From Apoderus coryli (taxonomy: Eukaryota; Arthropoda; Insecta; Coleoptera; Attelabidae): 64,000 nt of DNA. Shown piece by piece: positions 33,112 to 46,624 of the stretch; the stretch's first letter is position 1; the number at the start of each line of letters is the position of its first letter. The stretch lies in assembly GCA_911728435.2 (NCBI GenBank), contig OU452216.1:4910342-4974341 (forward strand), read 5' to 3'. A model generated the notes under the pieces. It was not told the DNA's origin, did not search any database, and saw only the letters and a list, made by a program, of their open reading frames with translations. A program made the translations under genes and the position numbers.

Positions 33112-34555
33112 TTTTTTAGTCATCCCAAAAAATATAAAAAATGTTTCCTGGTTTATTAGCGCTTCAATTCAAGGTGCTTCAAGCGCCATTAAAGACTATA
33201 CTTAGTAGCTAGGTTTTTTTTATTATCGTTTACTTATTTGTAGTTGCCCTGACGTAGCCGAGACTCTGTTGTCAATTATCAAAAGATATATTTTTTTATT
33301 TAGAATTGATGGCGCAGTCTCGTCTGTTTGTAATATTATTATTTTTATAATTTATGTCATTTATTTATATATAGAAGTTGTTATTTATGAGATCAGGAGG
33401 CGATGATCGCACTAAATGGCGAGGGCTCTGAGATCTCAATCCTATAGTTTACAGCCCTCGACACGTCTCTTGGAGTACGAAATGTAGTCAATATTGTTTA
33501 CTGAATTGAATCTGTGCGTGGATATTTTGACTGAGTTTTGTTTTTAAATATCGCTTTAGCACATTTGATTAAAGCTATAATCACGCAGTAGGTTACAATT
33601 TGAAATTGTGATATATTTACATAAACTATTATTACAAGATTGACTAAAAAACATTAAAAATCTTATTTGAATTGCTAAACAATTCTGAATCAGTTTGTTC
33701 ATTGGAAATTTGCCAAGCAATCATAAACATTTATTTATTTGATAGTTCTTAACATCTTATCACGATTATCATCTTATAATAATTGATTTTCTTTAGGGTG
33801 ACGTTGAATAGATTTACCCTAGAATAAATCGATTTACTAAAATTTATTTACTACAAATTTTTCAATATTTTCTGAATATAAACGTACAACACAAGAAATA
33901 TATTAATACTTTAAACATAATTCCACTAAAAATATTCCCGAAGTCACGTCAAAGAGATTTCCAGAGTGAGTTCCTCATATTTCTTTGACTATTGATAATA
34001 CTAAAATGATATAAACAATGAACTAGTTTTTTAATTGATCTTGTACTTATTTGATCTTTTTTTACAAACTGTTATACTTAATATTTATTGGTTTTGTTAC
34101 ATATTTATTGGTGTTCATTTGACTAGTGTTATATTTGTTGTTTTTTTTGTATTTTAGTATATTGTTCGATAAATAAGTAGCACTCTATTTTTTGTATATT
34201 GTTTCTTTACATGATCTTGGATGAACACCTATAAATAAACATAATTTACGTGACTACATTAGTCGTACTCTATTGAGGTTAGGATTTTTTTAATTACTTT
34301 TAAACTTGTTGTTATATATTTAAACGTAAATTGTTCTTAAATTAATATTGTACACTGTTTTGTTTTTCTTTGATTTTTTTTGTTGTATATGCTTTTTTTA
34401 ATTAATAATACCAGTTCTTGCAGTTTATTTTAGTTTTTTATTTATTTTTTTTTTTGTTTGATTAGTAAAATCTAGTCTGGTGATTGCCTCCCAACCTTAA
34501 TACATTCCAAAATTCCCTTATTTTGTACGGTAAGCAACTTCCGCTTGTAATATTT

Positions 34556-37195
34556 CAGAAAGTATTAGATATTTTCGTTTGAGGAATGTTAGAAAAAAAA
34601 ATATTTGCTGTACCGGGTCTCACCTTCGTGGGTTTCGATCAATTATGGGGAAACTACACTCGGGACTTAAATGCTACATTATAATTATAAATAGAATACA
34701 AAAAAATATAATTTATATTTAAAATAAGGAAGTTGACACCCACTTCCGGTACAACCGGAAGTACTAGATTCTTGACAACATTTTAGCCGAATGGGCCTTG
34801 TCGACCTGAGTACTACACCACATTTTCAGACTGTTCCACATAATAGTTTCTCCATAATCGATGGAAACCTTGATACCCGGTACTTAATTGTATAGGATAA
34901 CTTGATCTCTGCAGTTTATAACTGAGCAAATCTAAGTGATTTCCAAAAAGGAAACTGTATTACTGAACATATGTTGAAGATATTCTTTATAACCTCACTA
35001 GCAGGATTATGAAATTAGATTTTAGATGTCTTAAGTGCTTATCTTGCAAAGAAATTTCTAATACTTACTAATAGATATTCAAGTGTGTAAGTTTGACCTT
35101 GTATCAGAAAGTATTAGATATTTTCGTTTGAGGGATGTTTGAAAAAAAAAATTACTATACCGGGTGTCTCACCTTCGTGGGTTTCGATTGATTATGGGGA
35201 AACTACACTGGGAACAATCTGGTGTGGTACTTAGGTACTACATTATAATTATAACTAGAATACAAAAAAAATATAATTTATATAGGGTCGTATTTAAAAT
35301 AAAGAAGTTGACACCCACTTCCGGTATAACCGGAAGTGTTAGATTCTTGAAAACATTTTAGCCGAATTGGCCTTGTCGAATTAAGTACTACACCACATTT
35401 TCTGACTGTTCCACATAATAGTTTCTCCATAATCGATGGAAACCTTGATACCCAGTACTTAATTGAATAAGATAACTTAATCTATACATTTTATAACTGC
35501 AAATCTAAGTGATTTCCAAAAAGGAAACTGTATTACTGAACATATGTTCAAGATATTCTTTATAACCTCACTAGCAGGATTATGAAATTACTTATCTTGC
35601 AAAGAAATTTCTAATACTTACTAATAGATATTCAAGTGTGTAAGTTTGACCTTGTATCAGAAAGTATTAGATATTTTCGTTTGAGGGATGTTTGAAAAAA
35701 ATAATTACTATACCGGGTGTCTCACCTTCGTGGGTTTCGATCGATTATGGGGAAACTACACTCGGGACAATCTGAAAATCTGATGTACTAAATACTACAT
35801 TATAATTATAAATAGAATACAAAAAAATATAATTTATATAGGGTCGTATTTAAAATAAGGAAGTTAACACCCACTTCCGGTATAACCGGAAGTACTAGAT
35901 TCTTGAAAACATTTTAGCCGAATTGGACTTGTCGACCTAAGTACTACACCACATTTTCAGACTGTTCCACGTAATAGTTTCTCCATAATCGATGGAAACC
36001 TTGATACCCGGTACTTAATTCAATATGATAACTTGATCTGTACAGTTTATAACTGTGCAAATCTAAGTGATTTCCAAAAAGGAAAATGTGTTACTAAACA
36101 TATGTTCAAGATGTTTGAAAAAAAATTACTATACCGGGTGTCTCACCTTCGTGGGTTTCGATCCATTATGGGGAAACTACACTCGGAACAATCTGAAAAT
36201 CTGGTGTGGTAATTAGGTACTACATTATAATTAGAACTAGAATACAAAAAAAATATAATTTATATAGGGTTGTATTTAAAATAAAGAAGTTGACACCCAC
36301 TTCCGGTATAACCGGAAGTACTAGATTCTTGAAAACATTTTCGCCGAATTGGCCTTGTCGAATTAAGTACTACACCACATTTTCAGACTGATCCTCATAA
36401 TAGTTTCTCCATAATCGATGGAAACCTTGATACCCGGTACTTAATTGAATAGGATAACTTGATCTGTACAGTTTATAACTGTGCAAATCTAAGTGATTTC
36501 CAAAAAGGAAACTGTATTACTGAACATATGTTGAAGATATTCTTTATAACCTCACTAGCAGGATTATGAAATTAGATTTTAGATGTCTTAAGGGCTTATC
36601 TTGCAAAGAAATTTCTAATACTTACTAATAGCTATTCAAGTGTGTAAGTTTGACCTTGTATCAGAAAGTATTAGATATTTTCGTTTGAGGGATGTTTGAA
36701 AAAAAAATTACTATACCGGGTGTCTCACCTTCGTGGGTTTCGATCGATTATGGAAACTACACTCCGAACAATCTAAAAATCTGGTGTGGTACTTAAATAC
36801 TACATTATAATTATAAATAGAATACAAAAAAATATAATTTATATTTAAAATAAGGAAGTTGACACCCACTTCCGGTATAACCGGAAGTACTAGATTCTTG
36901 AAAACATTTTAGCCGAATGGACCTTGTCGACCTAAGTACTACACCACATTTTCAGACTGTTCCACATAATAGTTTCTCCATAATCGATGGAAACCTTGAT
37001 ACCCGGTACTTAATTGAATCGGATAACTTGACCTGTACAGTTTATAACTGTGCAAATCTAAGTGATTTCCAAAAAGGAAACTGTATTATTCTTTATAACC
37101 TCACTAGCAGCATTATGAAATTAGATATTAGAAGTGCAAAGAAATATCTAATACTTACTAATAGATATTCAAGTGTGTAAGTTTGACCTTGTATG
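34556..37195 (+). repeat. Tandem array of a ~550-bp foldback unit, nearly five copies
   Basis: cagaaagtattagatatttt recurs at 34556, 35105, 35658 and 36662, with an intervening copy near 36113 whose start is deleted. Spacing is 549 and 553 bp for intact units. Each unit holds a foldback: the left block ttcgatcgattatggggaaa and tctggtgtggtacttaggta pairs with the right block ctaagtactacaccacattt and tttctccataatcgatggaa. It also has a small perfect palindrome centred on acttccggtataaccggaag. The last copy ends at 37195. No coding function; short frames at 35164, 36206 and 36917 are the same repeat read by chance. Confidence 0.95.
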
Positions 37196-40100
37196 TAGAT
37201 AACAACGAACACGGCATAGCGCACGGCACGGCTGTAAAGAGTCCCAGCCCTAAACACCATCTATCAACTCTATTTTCTCATACTTTTGTACTTAGGATTT
37301 AAAAAGGACATTAAATGAACAAAATAATTATAATATATTTTTCTTGTCGAATATTACTATTATAAGCTTTGTGTAATGTTAGTTATGATAAAACTTTTGA
37401 ATATTTGAACAATCTTCCTGGGCCCAACTAAGTAATTCCTATATATAGCTTAGAAATATATAGGCATGTGTGATTTCTTCTCGTATCATAGTATTTTAGT
37501 AGCATGTGTTAAAAAATAGATTTATGGAGCACTGGCAGAACAAAAAAATCGCTTGTGTGTTTTTCTAGTCATGTAAGGTATTAAATAGCCCCCCATAGTT
37601 CCTTAACTAAATGGCGATGGAAGTGTGCGGCTCTTCGTGCGTCCTTTGGATTTCGGATATTGGGTTATTGAAGGTTACAAGGATATTAATTATGTACAAG
37701 ATGTTTCATAGACAAAAAACTACTTTTAAATACTGTGAGGCATCTTGTTTGTTGTTGTTTGTCTGTCAGTGAAACTGATTATTACAATTTACTTAAATTA
37801 TGATATATTCTTTATAATACTGTAGGCAGTCTCGTTAGTAGAAGAGGCGTGCGAATTTACCTACTTTGTGTTACTACAAAGCAAAAGAAACGTTTTTCGG
37901 TAAGACTGATTCAACAACACATTTCTTCTGATAACAACTTAGTGATAATATGCTGAAATATGATAATGGTAACAGATATTGGATACATTTGTTTTGGATA
38001 AATAATACGCACAAATTTGGATGGGTTATGTCTCATTCTAACCTAATTCTTGAACATAAAATCTTCTATTAATACATTTCATTTCTCAAAACTTTCATTC
38101 AATATTAAGAAGAAGAATGGGACTGTTTTGCTATAACCTCTAAAACCAAATATATATTATGGTAGATCTGTTATGTTCAAGAATTTGCACTTACTTAGGC
38201 AACCAATATACCAAACCTAACCACCATAAAAATTTGTAATTTCGCCTCGGGTCTCCATATCTGTCAACCAACCCAAAATAATAATATAAAAATATATGTT
38301 ATTACGTTATACCTTCATGTCAATTACTCTAGGGAACATAACTCTATTATTCAGGTGGAGTGTGTAAATATTATGTAGTGTTACTGAGTCACAACCACCC
38401 TCTCCCCAAACCCTTAAATACAGCACACTCGATATCTTTACGTCACATCCTGGCTTGAAAAAAAAGAAACGCCCATATACCCTGTTCCTAGATATCCTTT
38501 ATTTTTCCGCTGTTATAGATTTGTTGTTTTATTGTTAAACATATAACAACGAAAAAAAGTTTAAAATCATTATGTGGGCTTATTATTGCGTTGAAAGATA
38601 TCTAAATATGTGTTTGAATCTGATTTAGAGTCACTTTGAGGTTATGTTGGGCATTTTCAGTTATTAAACAATGAGATAGTTGTAACATATATTTAAAAAA
38701 TCATTGTGTACAGCGTTTAAATATAAATTCGATTCTTGTGTTCTTATTTGCAGCAAGTTTGTCGATCACAGCTTCATAAAAGTCTGAAATACTCTCAATA
38801 AATTTTCTCAAATGGACAGCAGCTAGTCTTTTAGTTTAGTTCATCATAATTATAGGTCAATAATTGAACCAATGAATAAAGAAAGGAAAGGAAGGAGCAT
38901 AATGCATTTTTATAGTTGTCCGGGATGGTTCTTGCATATGGCAGCTCAGATTCCTGGAGAGTAGCATAAAACCATTGCTCAATTAAAGAATTGTTTTGTT
39001 TGTTCATTCATTACAAATACAGTGATCTAAAAAAAAAATTATTTATTGCCTTACGGATTTAAAAAAGGGAATTTAATCTTCAGGAAATAAAACACTTGGT
39101 ACCAATACATATGAACAATTTATTGCCTTCTGAATGTTATAAGTTTATTCATCTGATTACTTTTTTTTTTCTACATTCGATTGAACAAATAGTTCAAAAT
39201 TTTTGGTATTAAAACATACAGAATAAACCGTGATTTCAATATAATAATAAAGTATTATATTTGTATGTTTACAACAAAATAAAAGATGAAAGAAAAACAA
39301 TTTACTTTTTTTCATGTAATGAATAGAAATTGGATAATCTTTTTTTTTTAAATAAATAATTACTGACATATTTCAACCTATTCACTTAAACAATATGTCC
39401 ACACAAATAGAAATTGTTCAAAATCAAACTAAATCGCAGATAAACACTTTCAAACACAAGCAATACCATCTAGATACACAAAACTATAGAACAGACATTA
39501 ATGAGTCATACATGGTTTCTCAATGTGGCCGACATATTAACGGTTGTACGAATAATACGGTGCTATGATGCACGTTAGTTTGACCGTGTAAGTGCGTGAC
39601 GCCAGATCTGTTATTAAGCTAGAAAATACAGCTGTAAGAATAGCTATTAAAGGAATTCGGACATTACAAAAAAAAATAGTATAAATTAAACATTTTATTA
39701 TTAATTTTTATCTCTTTAATTCTATGGCTGTGAACTGTTGAATTGTACGGTGGAGCTTTTTTGTCCCTTCGATTTCAGAGCCATATCAAGTTAATGCTTG
39801 TAATATTCCGTCAATATTTTATCTACATTTTCGCACTCGTATTAGTCTTGATTTGCTTTGTAGCATTTCTTATTCAGTCTCGATTACTGTTGTCAGATAA
39901 TGTGCTTCAAACAAATTTGCAATTCAATTTTATTGTAATCATAAATAGCGAGCAGAGCCAGAAACACAAATATTTTAATAAAAGCAATTACGTACAGGTG
40001 ATAGGTATTCCATTTTCGTTTTAAAGTATGTAATTTAAAAATTGATTATTACATTTGCACGTAATTTAATAATTATGGTTAACATTACTCTCCATACGGA

Positions 40101-40254
40101 AGTTTAAAGTAGACAGGAAAAATAAATAAGGAGTTATGACTCTCAACATATCTCACAAAGACATCAATTTATAAGATGCATAATATTGGAACATCTTCTA
40201 ACAAGAAAAATATAAAATATAACTCATGTGGCTCTAAATCAGTTAACAAATATA
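37196..40254. other. Non-coding, no supported gene
   Basis: AT-rich, no recognisable transposase, RNA gene or repeat. The hydrophobic 93-codon frame at 39743-40024 has no domain support. Confidence 0.5.
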
Positions 40255-41901
40255 CAGGGTGTTTGGCCTTGGGTGTGCCAAACGAAAACCGGTTATAAAA
40301 AGTCATTTTAATCAGAAAAGCCGTATATAACATGTGTCCGCAAATGCCCCCTTGAAGGGGGCTAGTTAAGTTGACTTATTTGGCAATATTAAAAATTAAC
40401 GAAATTTTCTATACATGCATGTTTTTTTACAAGAAAAAATATTATAGAGACCCAACGAAAAGGGTTGATTTTGATTTTCCTTGTTGCTCTTAAATCTTTG
40501 ATGTTTTGAAACTATGTTTGTATTTGTAATATTTACTTACCTATTAATTGCGTTCCACTTCACAAAATAATCAATTTAGCTATAATGGGCAGAAATATTT
40601 TGAAACTCATACTTATGCTTTTTTCAAAATGAAGGGGGTTTAGTTTTGGGCCAAGGAATAGACCCTTAACGACCACACTATCGATTTTGAAATTGATTAT
40701 TTAACCAATCGGTTACATTTATTGCATAATGTGCAATTCATCGAAAATTGGCTCAATATTATTTTGAAGCAAATGCAAAGTACTCGTTGCTATTTAGTTG
40801 GGCAATTAATTAAGCCCAAACGTTTATGCTGAAACATTTCTGGAAACTTTTAAGTTTGAAATTATGGGGATCTTCCAAGGACTACGAATTTTGTTAATAA
40901 TTAAATACAGACATAGTTTCAAATCAATTTGTTCCAAAACTGTTCAAGTTATCATGATAAAACAAGCATATCTTTTGGTGAATTTTAAAAGAAAAATCAT
41001 AACTATTCAAGAGGTTCGAAATTTTGAAAACTTTTTATGCAGTTCTTCATTTTACGACCCCTGAACCCTAAAATGATCTCAGTTATCTATATAAACCTAA
41101 ATGGGATATAGTGAAAGCACATTCTATGCCGCAAATATCGCATGCGGAATTATTCCATCACACCATAAATGGTTATTATGAAAAATCCTTATTGAATTTC
41201 TTGAAAAACTCGCTTCATCGGTAATCAAAATCAGTAGTTTCAACAATTTTGTGCAAAAGCCATTGACAGAATGCCATAAGTGGAGGAAATTCAGCAGGAA
41301 TAAGTGCTTGAACGCATTGGATTTTCTTCAACCATGTTCAGCACGTCCCCTTCCAGCTCTACCGTTCTTGCTGTCTTTGGTCTTCCTGTTCCTCAACTTG
41401 TTTTAGTGTGCCGGTTTGATGAAGACGTCAATGAATGCCTTCGAAATTGTTTCAAAGAAATCGATAAGAAGGTATTTGACTTATTTAAAAAAAAACCTTG
41501 TATCTTGGCAAGAAAGCATATACCCTGTATATATATATACCATAATGGGGCATAAATCTTTCCAGGGTAAGTCATACATCCCATGAAAAGGGCGAATATC
41601 CCCCAGTACCTAAAATATAATTTCTTACGCACACAAACTTAATATGCTGCGGTCAATTCCATGATTTTGCTCTAAAAGCTATTTTCTAAGGAACTACTAC
41701 GACTTCTCATATTATAAATTGTAATCACACAGCTTTTTCACGACATTCATGCACAGACGGGACAAATATCCCACTTTTACCCTATGCAAAATTTCATTAA
41801 ATTATTGTTAGCACAATAATGACAAAAAAGTCAATGTAACTGGCGCCATTTTCGGCTTAAAATGACTTCTATAACCGGTTTCCTCTAGGCTAAACACCAT
41901 G
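40255..41901 (-). mobile_element. TIR DNA transposon (IS630-Tc1-mariner-like), decayed
   Basis: The left end cagggtgtttggcc and right end complement tggtgtttagcc share a terminal repeat that continues through aaaccggttata...gtcatttta, with TA on both sides (40253-40254, 41902-41903). The interior on the minus strand retains a DDE-type fragment around 41110-41230 reading ITDEASFSRNSIRIFHNNHL and PHAI, similar to the first-Asp region of insect DDE_3 transposases. Many stops elsewhere. Confidence 0.7.
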
Positions 41902-42582
41902 TATAACAAAAGAAAAAACTAGAACTTACAAATCGTAAGTAAATAAAACACTTTGAGCAAGATCTAATATTGAAAATGATCCCACTAGTTGCGCAATGTT
42001 TGTTAAATACTACTGCATGAGTTTTGTTATTCCAGATTTAAATTTTTATACTTACATTTTTGCTCATGTTTGTAGATGGATATGAATATTAAATAATATG
42101 TAAAATTGTTGTATTGCACTGTTATACGCCCTACCGATCCACGCCGCGAGATAAAATAAAATAATATGTCCACTTTTCCGAGCACCGATTTTTTCTTCAC
42201 CTACAAATAAATAAATTAAAAAAAAAATCCCACGCTCGAAACAGAAAACTTTTAACAGACTGTGATTATCGGAGATGCCTTTCGAAACCCGATGTTATCA
42301 CTTTGCACCGAAGGTAACAGTTCGAGAGCTGATATGATGATGTTTGGATCTAATTCATACAGATGGAAGTTATCGGCTTTTATGGCTTCATAACTGGAAA
42401 GATTGCTAGGGAGTTTTCTAGAAGTTTCATAAAAGAACATACACAAAAGCATCATTTTTATTTTATTTAACGAATAGCTTACGATTTATAAAAATATTAG
42501 TTATACAGGCCGAGTCTAGCAAGATGAATTATTATAATAAACAACAAACAAAATCAAAATAACCAAAACTTCAATAAATACA
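41902..42582. other. Non-coding, no supported gene
   Basis: Nothing recognised. The 67-codon minus frame at 42252-42455 has no support. Confidence 0.45.
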
Positions 42583-43727
42583 AGGTGAGCAAAAAGAAGT
42601 CATCCCATGTTGTTTGGCTCTCTTTTTTTTTTTCTAAATGAAAAACTTCGGGCGACAGATTCTCGCACTCGTGTCGAATGTTGTCCTTGAGGGCTTCCAG
42701 AGTCTCGGACTTGTTCACGTAAACACGGGACTTCGAAAAACCCCACAAAAAAAAAAGTCTGGAACGCTTAAATCGGGCGATCTTGCGGGTCAGTGCAAAT
42801 CACCAAAACGAGAGATGAGGCTACCCGGGAACGCCGCCTTCAGAATATCGGTTGTGGCTCGCGCAGTGTGTGCCGTTTCTCCGTCCTGTTGGAACCACAT
42901 GTCCCTCAGTCCTAGTTCGTTCAATTGCGGCAGAAAAAACTCGGTCAACATGGCCCTATAGCGCGCACCGTCCACTGTTCTCGTTTGGCCAGCGGCATTC
43001 TCGAAAAAAAAATGTCCCGATGACTCATCCAGCGTAAACAGCGCACCATGCAGTCACTTTGAGCGGATGTAATGGCTCATCGTGCATCACTCGTGGATTT
43101 TCCGTGCCCCAGAAGCGATAGTTTTGCTTGTTCACGTACCCGCTGAGGTGGGAATGAGCCTCATCGCTCATTATGAATTTGGTCGAAAAATCGTCCACTT
43201 TTTCCTCGAGATTGAGGATGGCTTGGGCGTAGGCTACGCGCGTTTGGCGGTCGGCAGGCACGGACTGGACTTTGTACGGGAACATGCGCAGGTCTTTGAC
43301 CAAAATTCGCCTTAGGGTCGTCCAGCTGATAACTAATTGCGTGGCACGGCGTCTGGTCGATGTTTCCGGCGACAGCGGCGATATTCTCGGCAGAATGGGC
43401 GCTCCGGGGCCGGCCACTCTTGGCAACGTCTCGTGTGGTCCCATACTCTTCAAGGTTGGTGGCCAAACGCCGCAGTGTTTGCGCAGTCGCTGTCGGACGA
43501 CCGGGGAATCGGCGACGGAATTCGCGCTGCGTCAACACCACAGACGAATTGTTACGCAACAAAATAGACACGATGATTCCGCGTTCGGGGGGAGTGTATC
43601 GCTCCATGGCTTGTTCACTTGTATTCTGCATCTGTCTAGTCCACAAATGTCAAAACAGATTTGACATTCGCGGCCATTTGTAAAAATGAGAGCATCTTCC
43701 AATAGGGTGATTTCTTTTTGCCAACCT
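42583..43727 (-). mobile_element. Second DD41D mariner-family element, defective
   Basis: The ends aggtgagcaaaaagaagtca and the complement of the right end aggttggcaaaaagaaatca form the terminal repeat. The length of about 1.15 kb is typical. The terminal sequence differs from the element at 5499, so it is a distinct family of the same group. Its GC content is visibly higher than the surroundings. Confidence 0.85.
42600..43646 (-). pseudogene. DD41D transposase, frameshifted
   Basis: This encoded a cut-and-paste transposase. From 43646 on the minus strand: MERYTPPERGIIVSILLRNN and FRRRFPGRPTATAQTLRRLA (helix-turn-helix), TTRDVAKSGRPRSAHSAENI, then in another frame RRATQLVISWTTLRRILVKD, IMSDEAHSHLSGYVNKQNYR (first Asp), MWFQQDGETAHTARATTDIL (second Asp), and, after a Trp codon mutated to TGA at about 42793, PARSPDLSVPDFF (third Asp). 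The Asp-Asp spacing is again 41. Frame changes near 43300 and 43020 and the stop make it inactive. Confidence 0.85.
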
Positions 43728-44029
43728 TTTACTAATTATTTAATTAATGTTTAGGTCTCATTGTCATAAGTGGAGTAGCTTACGGCATTATTGTAATTAC
43801 TAAAGAAGGGCAAATATGCACTAAAATATAAATTAAAAATATGCAAAAAAATTAAATAAATATGCAAAAAGGGATATTAAAAAACATAGGTACATTATTT
43901 ACATTATTATATTTATTTAATTCTCATTATATTACACTTTTGGGCGTAAATAATTAGAAATAAAACTTAAAAGTTATAAAAACAATATACAATTATATAT
44001 TTTTAAAAATTTTCTAGCAAAAATTGTTG
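43728..44029. other. Non-coding
   Basis: AT-rich spacer. Confidence 0.4.
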
Positions 44030-44450
44030 CCTAAATCATCAGATTCATCAAAATATCCCATTAAAATGTACTTTAAACATAAATTGGTAACCGTTCTTTT
44101 TTGCCAAAACTTTTTTCAAATATTTCATCCCCAATTTCACCCAAGACATTTCTGGAAGCTGACTGAGAGTCCCTTACTAATTGTGTGCTTTCTGTTGATG
44201 GTAAATTACAGGCCTCTAATTGAGTCAGAGATTTAGACACAATACTGTAGTTGCATTTTATAAACGTAACCTGCTGCTTAATCTGCTTATTTTCACAGAT
44301 TTCTTTTGCATCTAAAAGTGATTGACAAGAAACATTTAACAAATCTGAAATTACCTCTTTAATTATCTGCATAATAAATTGCAGCTTTCAGCCAAGTACC
44401 CCATCTTGTTAAATCGGGCTGTGGTGCTTTAAAAAATACCTTTTTTACAC
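44030..44450 (-). pseudogene. hAT-type transposase fragment
   Basis: On the minus strand from about 44445: KAPQPDLTRWGTWLKAAIYY, ADN, then an in-frame stop. Then from 44372 comes an open stretch EVISDLLNVSCQSLLDAKEI, QQVTFIKCNYSIVSKSLTQL, GEIGDEIFEKSFGKKE. The TRWGTWL motif and the following helical region match the C-terminal half of insect hAT-like proteins, including those related to CGG-binding protein 1. Only about 130 residues survive; no terminal repeats were found. Confidence 0.65.
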
Positions 44451-44989
44451 TGGAAATTAAAACATTATTAATTAATTTGTATTGTAACAATTATTGATGT
44501 AAAGCTTAATAATATAGTTCATTATATGCAGCTTTTTTGCAGAAATATAAGTACAGAAATACATTAAAATGAAAATTTTGCAAAATATGCCCTTCTTTAG
44601 TCATTACTATTCCAGTGTAAGAAATCATGTGGCTATCAAATTTTCAACAACAAAAATTACTCATTTATATCGTATTTGTGTATCATCAGAGAAAGGAAGT
44701 TCAGAAACTGAAATTCACTTATTGGCAAGGGACAGGTCTAGTCGAGAAACTAGCATATCACGATTAAAGTGTTGCACGAAACGTAGTAAAAAAAATAAAC
44801 TTTGTTGTGTTTGAATTAAACAGTCGTCAGTCCTGTCCAACACGAGGCCCACGGGCCGCATTAAATTTTCATACGCACCAGTGTCAGATACATTTTGATG
44901 GTCACACCTAACTAACTTGCTTTTGGCTTAACAAGGAAATGTTGAATTTTATCTGGAAAGCATCCTGTGGAAATTCAGGTACTTCATCA
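44451..44989. other. Non-coding, no supported gene
   Basis: Nothing firm; the 81-codon frame at 44569 lacks a recognisable domain. Confidence 0.4.
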
Positions 44990-45085
44990 CCGATTGTTTG
45001 AGGTGTAAATTGGAAAAAGATAACCTTCGTGACATTTGGTTTCAACAAACAGGGGCCACCAAACTAGGCAAGTAAAGTTTACGCA
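44990..45085 (+). pseudogene. Short mariner-family transposase relic
   Basis: The plus strand reads LRDIWFQQTGATKL, the second-Asp block of DD41D-like transposases, with the catalytic Asp codon changed to Thr. Too short to delimit the element. Confidence 0.5.
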
Positions 45086-45899
45086 TCATCACAGCGGCTT
45101 TTGGCATCTTTCGGGTTGGATAGGCCTGAATTGAATAATTGACAACCTGATAAGGACGAATTCACGTGCTCACAACAAAAGTTTAAATATGCAATTAGGA
45201 CTTCTGAATATACTTTGTAGCACTCTACTGAAATTATCACCAATCGTTACTGAACCATGTTCATGCCTCTGCATTTGGAGTCTGATCAAACAGCCTTAAG
45301 ACCTGAAAGTCGATAACTTCTTGGAACAGTCTGTATGGGTAAAGCCACATAATGTAAATTGCATCTAACATTTTGTTCTATAAAAGCAATAAAATGGCGT
45401 TCTTCTCTGAACTAAAATATTTACGATACAATTTTCCAAAAAGAAAAAATGATAAAATCTAATACAGTAATCAAAAATATTAAATAGAATTAAGAAGATA
45501 CATTCATTTTTGTAAATCGTCATGAATTTCTAGTATCCTATCCATAATTAAGACAACGGAACTTCATTTATTTAACGGTTCTAAAAATGAGTTTGTAAAT
45601 TAAAGATAAAGTTGCTTAAAATCTGTAATATTCAAAAAGTACCATGCAAAACCAAATTATTGTGTAAAAACCAATAACATAATTACAATTCAGTATATTC
45701 TTATAATTTAATTTAACGCGAGCAGATATTGTTCACAAAAAAACACCTCGAGGGACTACCCTTATGTCCTATTTAACCCAAATTCATTCAATCTAAAATA
45801 TTTTTGCAATGCAGATTTATTTATTTCCTCTTTGAGGTTAGTTTATTCCAACTCAGGTAGTCCTTTGTTGGCTAGTTCACGTCCCATGTCTTGTTTTAG
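45086..45899. other. Non-coding, no supported gene
   Basis: Nothing recognised. Confidence 0.45.
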
Positions 45900-46350
45900 C
45901 TCTGCAATGGTAATCGGTTTATTCTGCTAGACTCTGGTCTTCAAATACCTGCAGGAGTTAAATCTTCATGATCGCGGCGGCTTATTGATGTCGTGTAAAA
46001 TACTGTATCGTCCTGATGAAACCAGTTCCGATAGCAAACGCCATTAACCGTAAAAGAGTTCCCCGCACGATCCTTGTGAAAGACAATGGACAGTGACCTT
46101 TGTGCTTGTTTGCATGAAAATGTGCCTCATCGGTTTTCCAACACGATTTGTTTCACGTTTTTAATGTTATCCTCTGTGGATGGTGGTCGTCCAGACCGTG
46201 GCAAATCTTCACACACTTCTCGACCTTCCTTAAAAGCTTTGTACCAAACGTAAAAATGACTTTTTGATCAAACTGAATCACCATAAATCTTTTTCAACAC
46301 TTTCAAGGACTCCGCACATGGAATTTCGGTTCGGGGGGCAATTCTGAGCA
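45900..46350 (-). pseudogene. Decayed mariner-like transposase
   Basis: On the minus strand: EVCEDLPRSGRPPSTEDNIK and NVKQIVLENR, the linker and helix region common to mariner-type transposases. Then, in another frame, DEAHFHANKHKGHCPLSF, resembling the region after the first catalytic Asp. Several frame changes; ends not located. Confidence 0.55.
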
Positions 46351-46624
46351 CCGAAACGAGAGAGTACATGATCTGGAAATGTCTCATGGAGTAATTGAAG
46401 TGTTTTATGTTTTTATTTTTTATTTTTGTTGAAGTGGAACTTCACCTACTACACCTGAATAGCTGCCACTGATATATCAGTATATATACCTTGTACCAAG
46501 GTTCGTCATAATCCTTTCAAGGTTCATCATAATGCTTTCAAATGACAATGTTCGATATTACAGATTTTAAGGAATTTACAGGTGCATATCGTTACTCTAA
46601 GTTTAACATCAAATTTCTCTTGAA
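46351..46624. other. Non-coding
   Basis: Nothing recognised. Confidence 0.4.

Larger units (their letters stand above)
31571..34555 (+). other. Probable brat 3' UTR and downstream flank
   Basis: About 3 kb of AT-rich sequence with no transposon signature, in contrast to the rest of the window, which suggests constraint or transcription. Candidate polyadenylation signals AATAAA lie at 32657-32662, 33106-33111 and 34234-34239. Which one is used cannot be told from sequence. The 65-codon frames here are chance. Confidence 0.5.

Noticed and set aside
35164..37180. Short open frames repeated in the ~550-bp array
   Set aside because: They are the same tandem repeat read in one frame and are not conserved in length between units.
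15690..37195. Tandem arrays considered as CRISPR
   Set aside because: Whole units repeat without unique spacers, and the genome is clearly eukaryotic.
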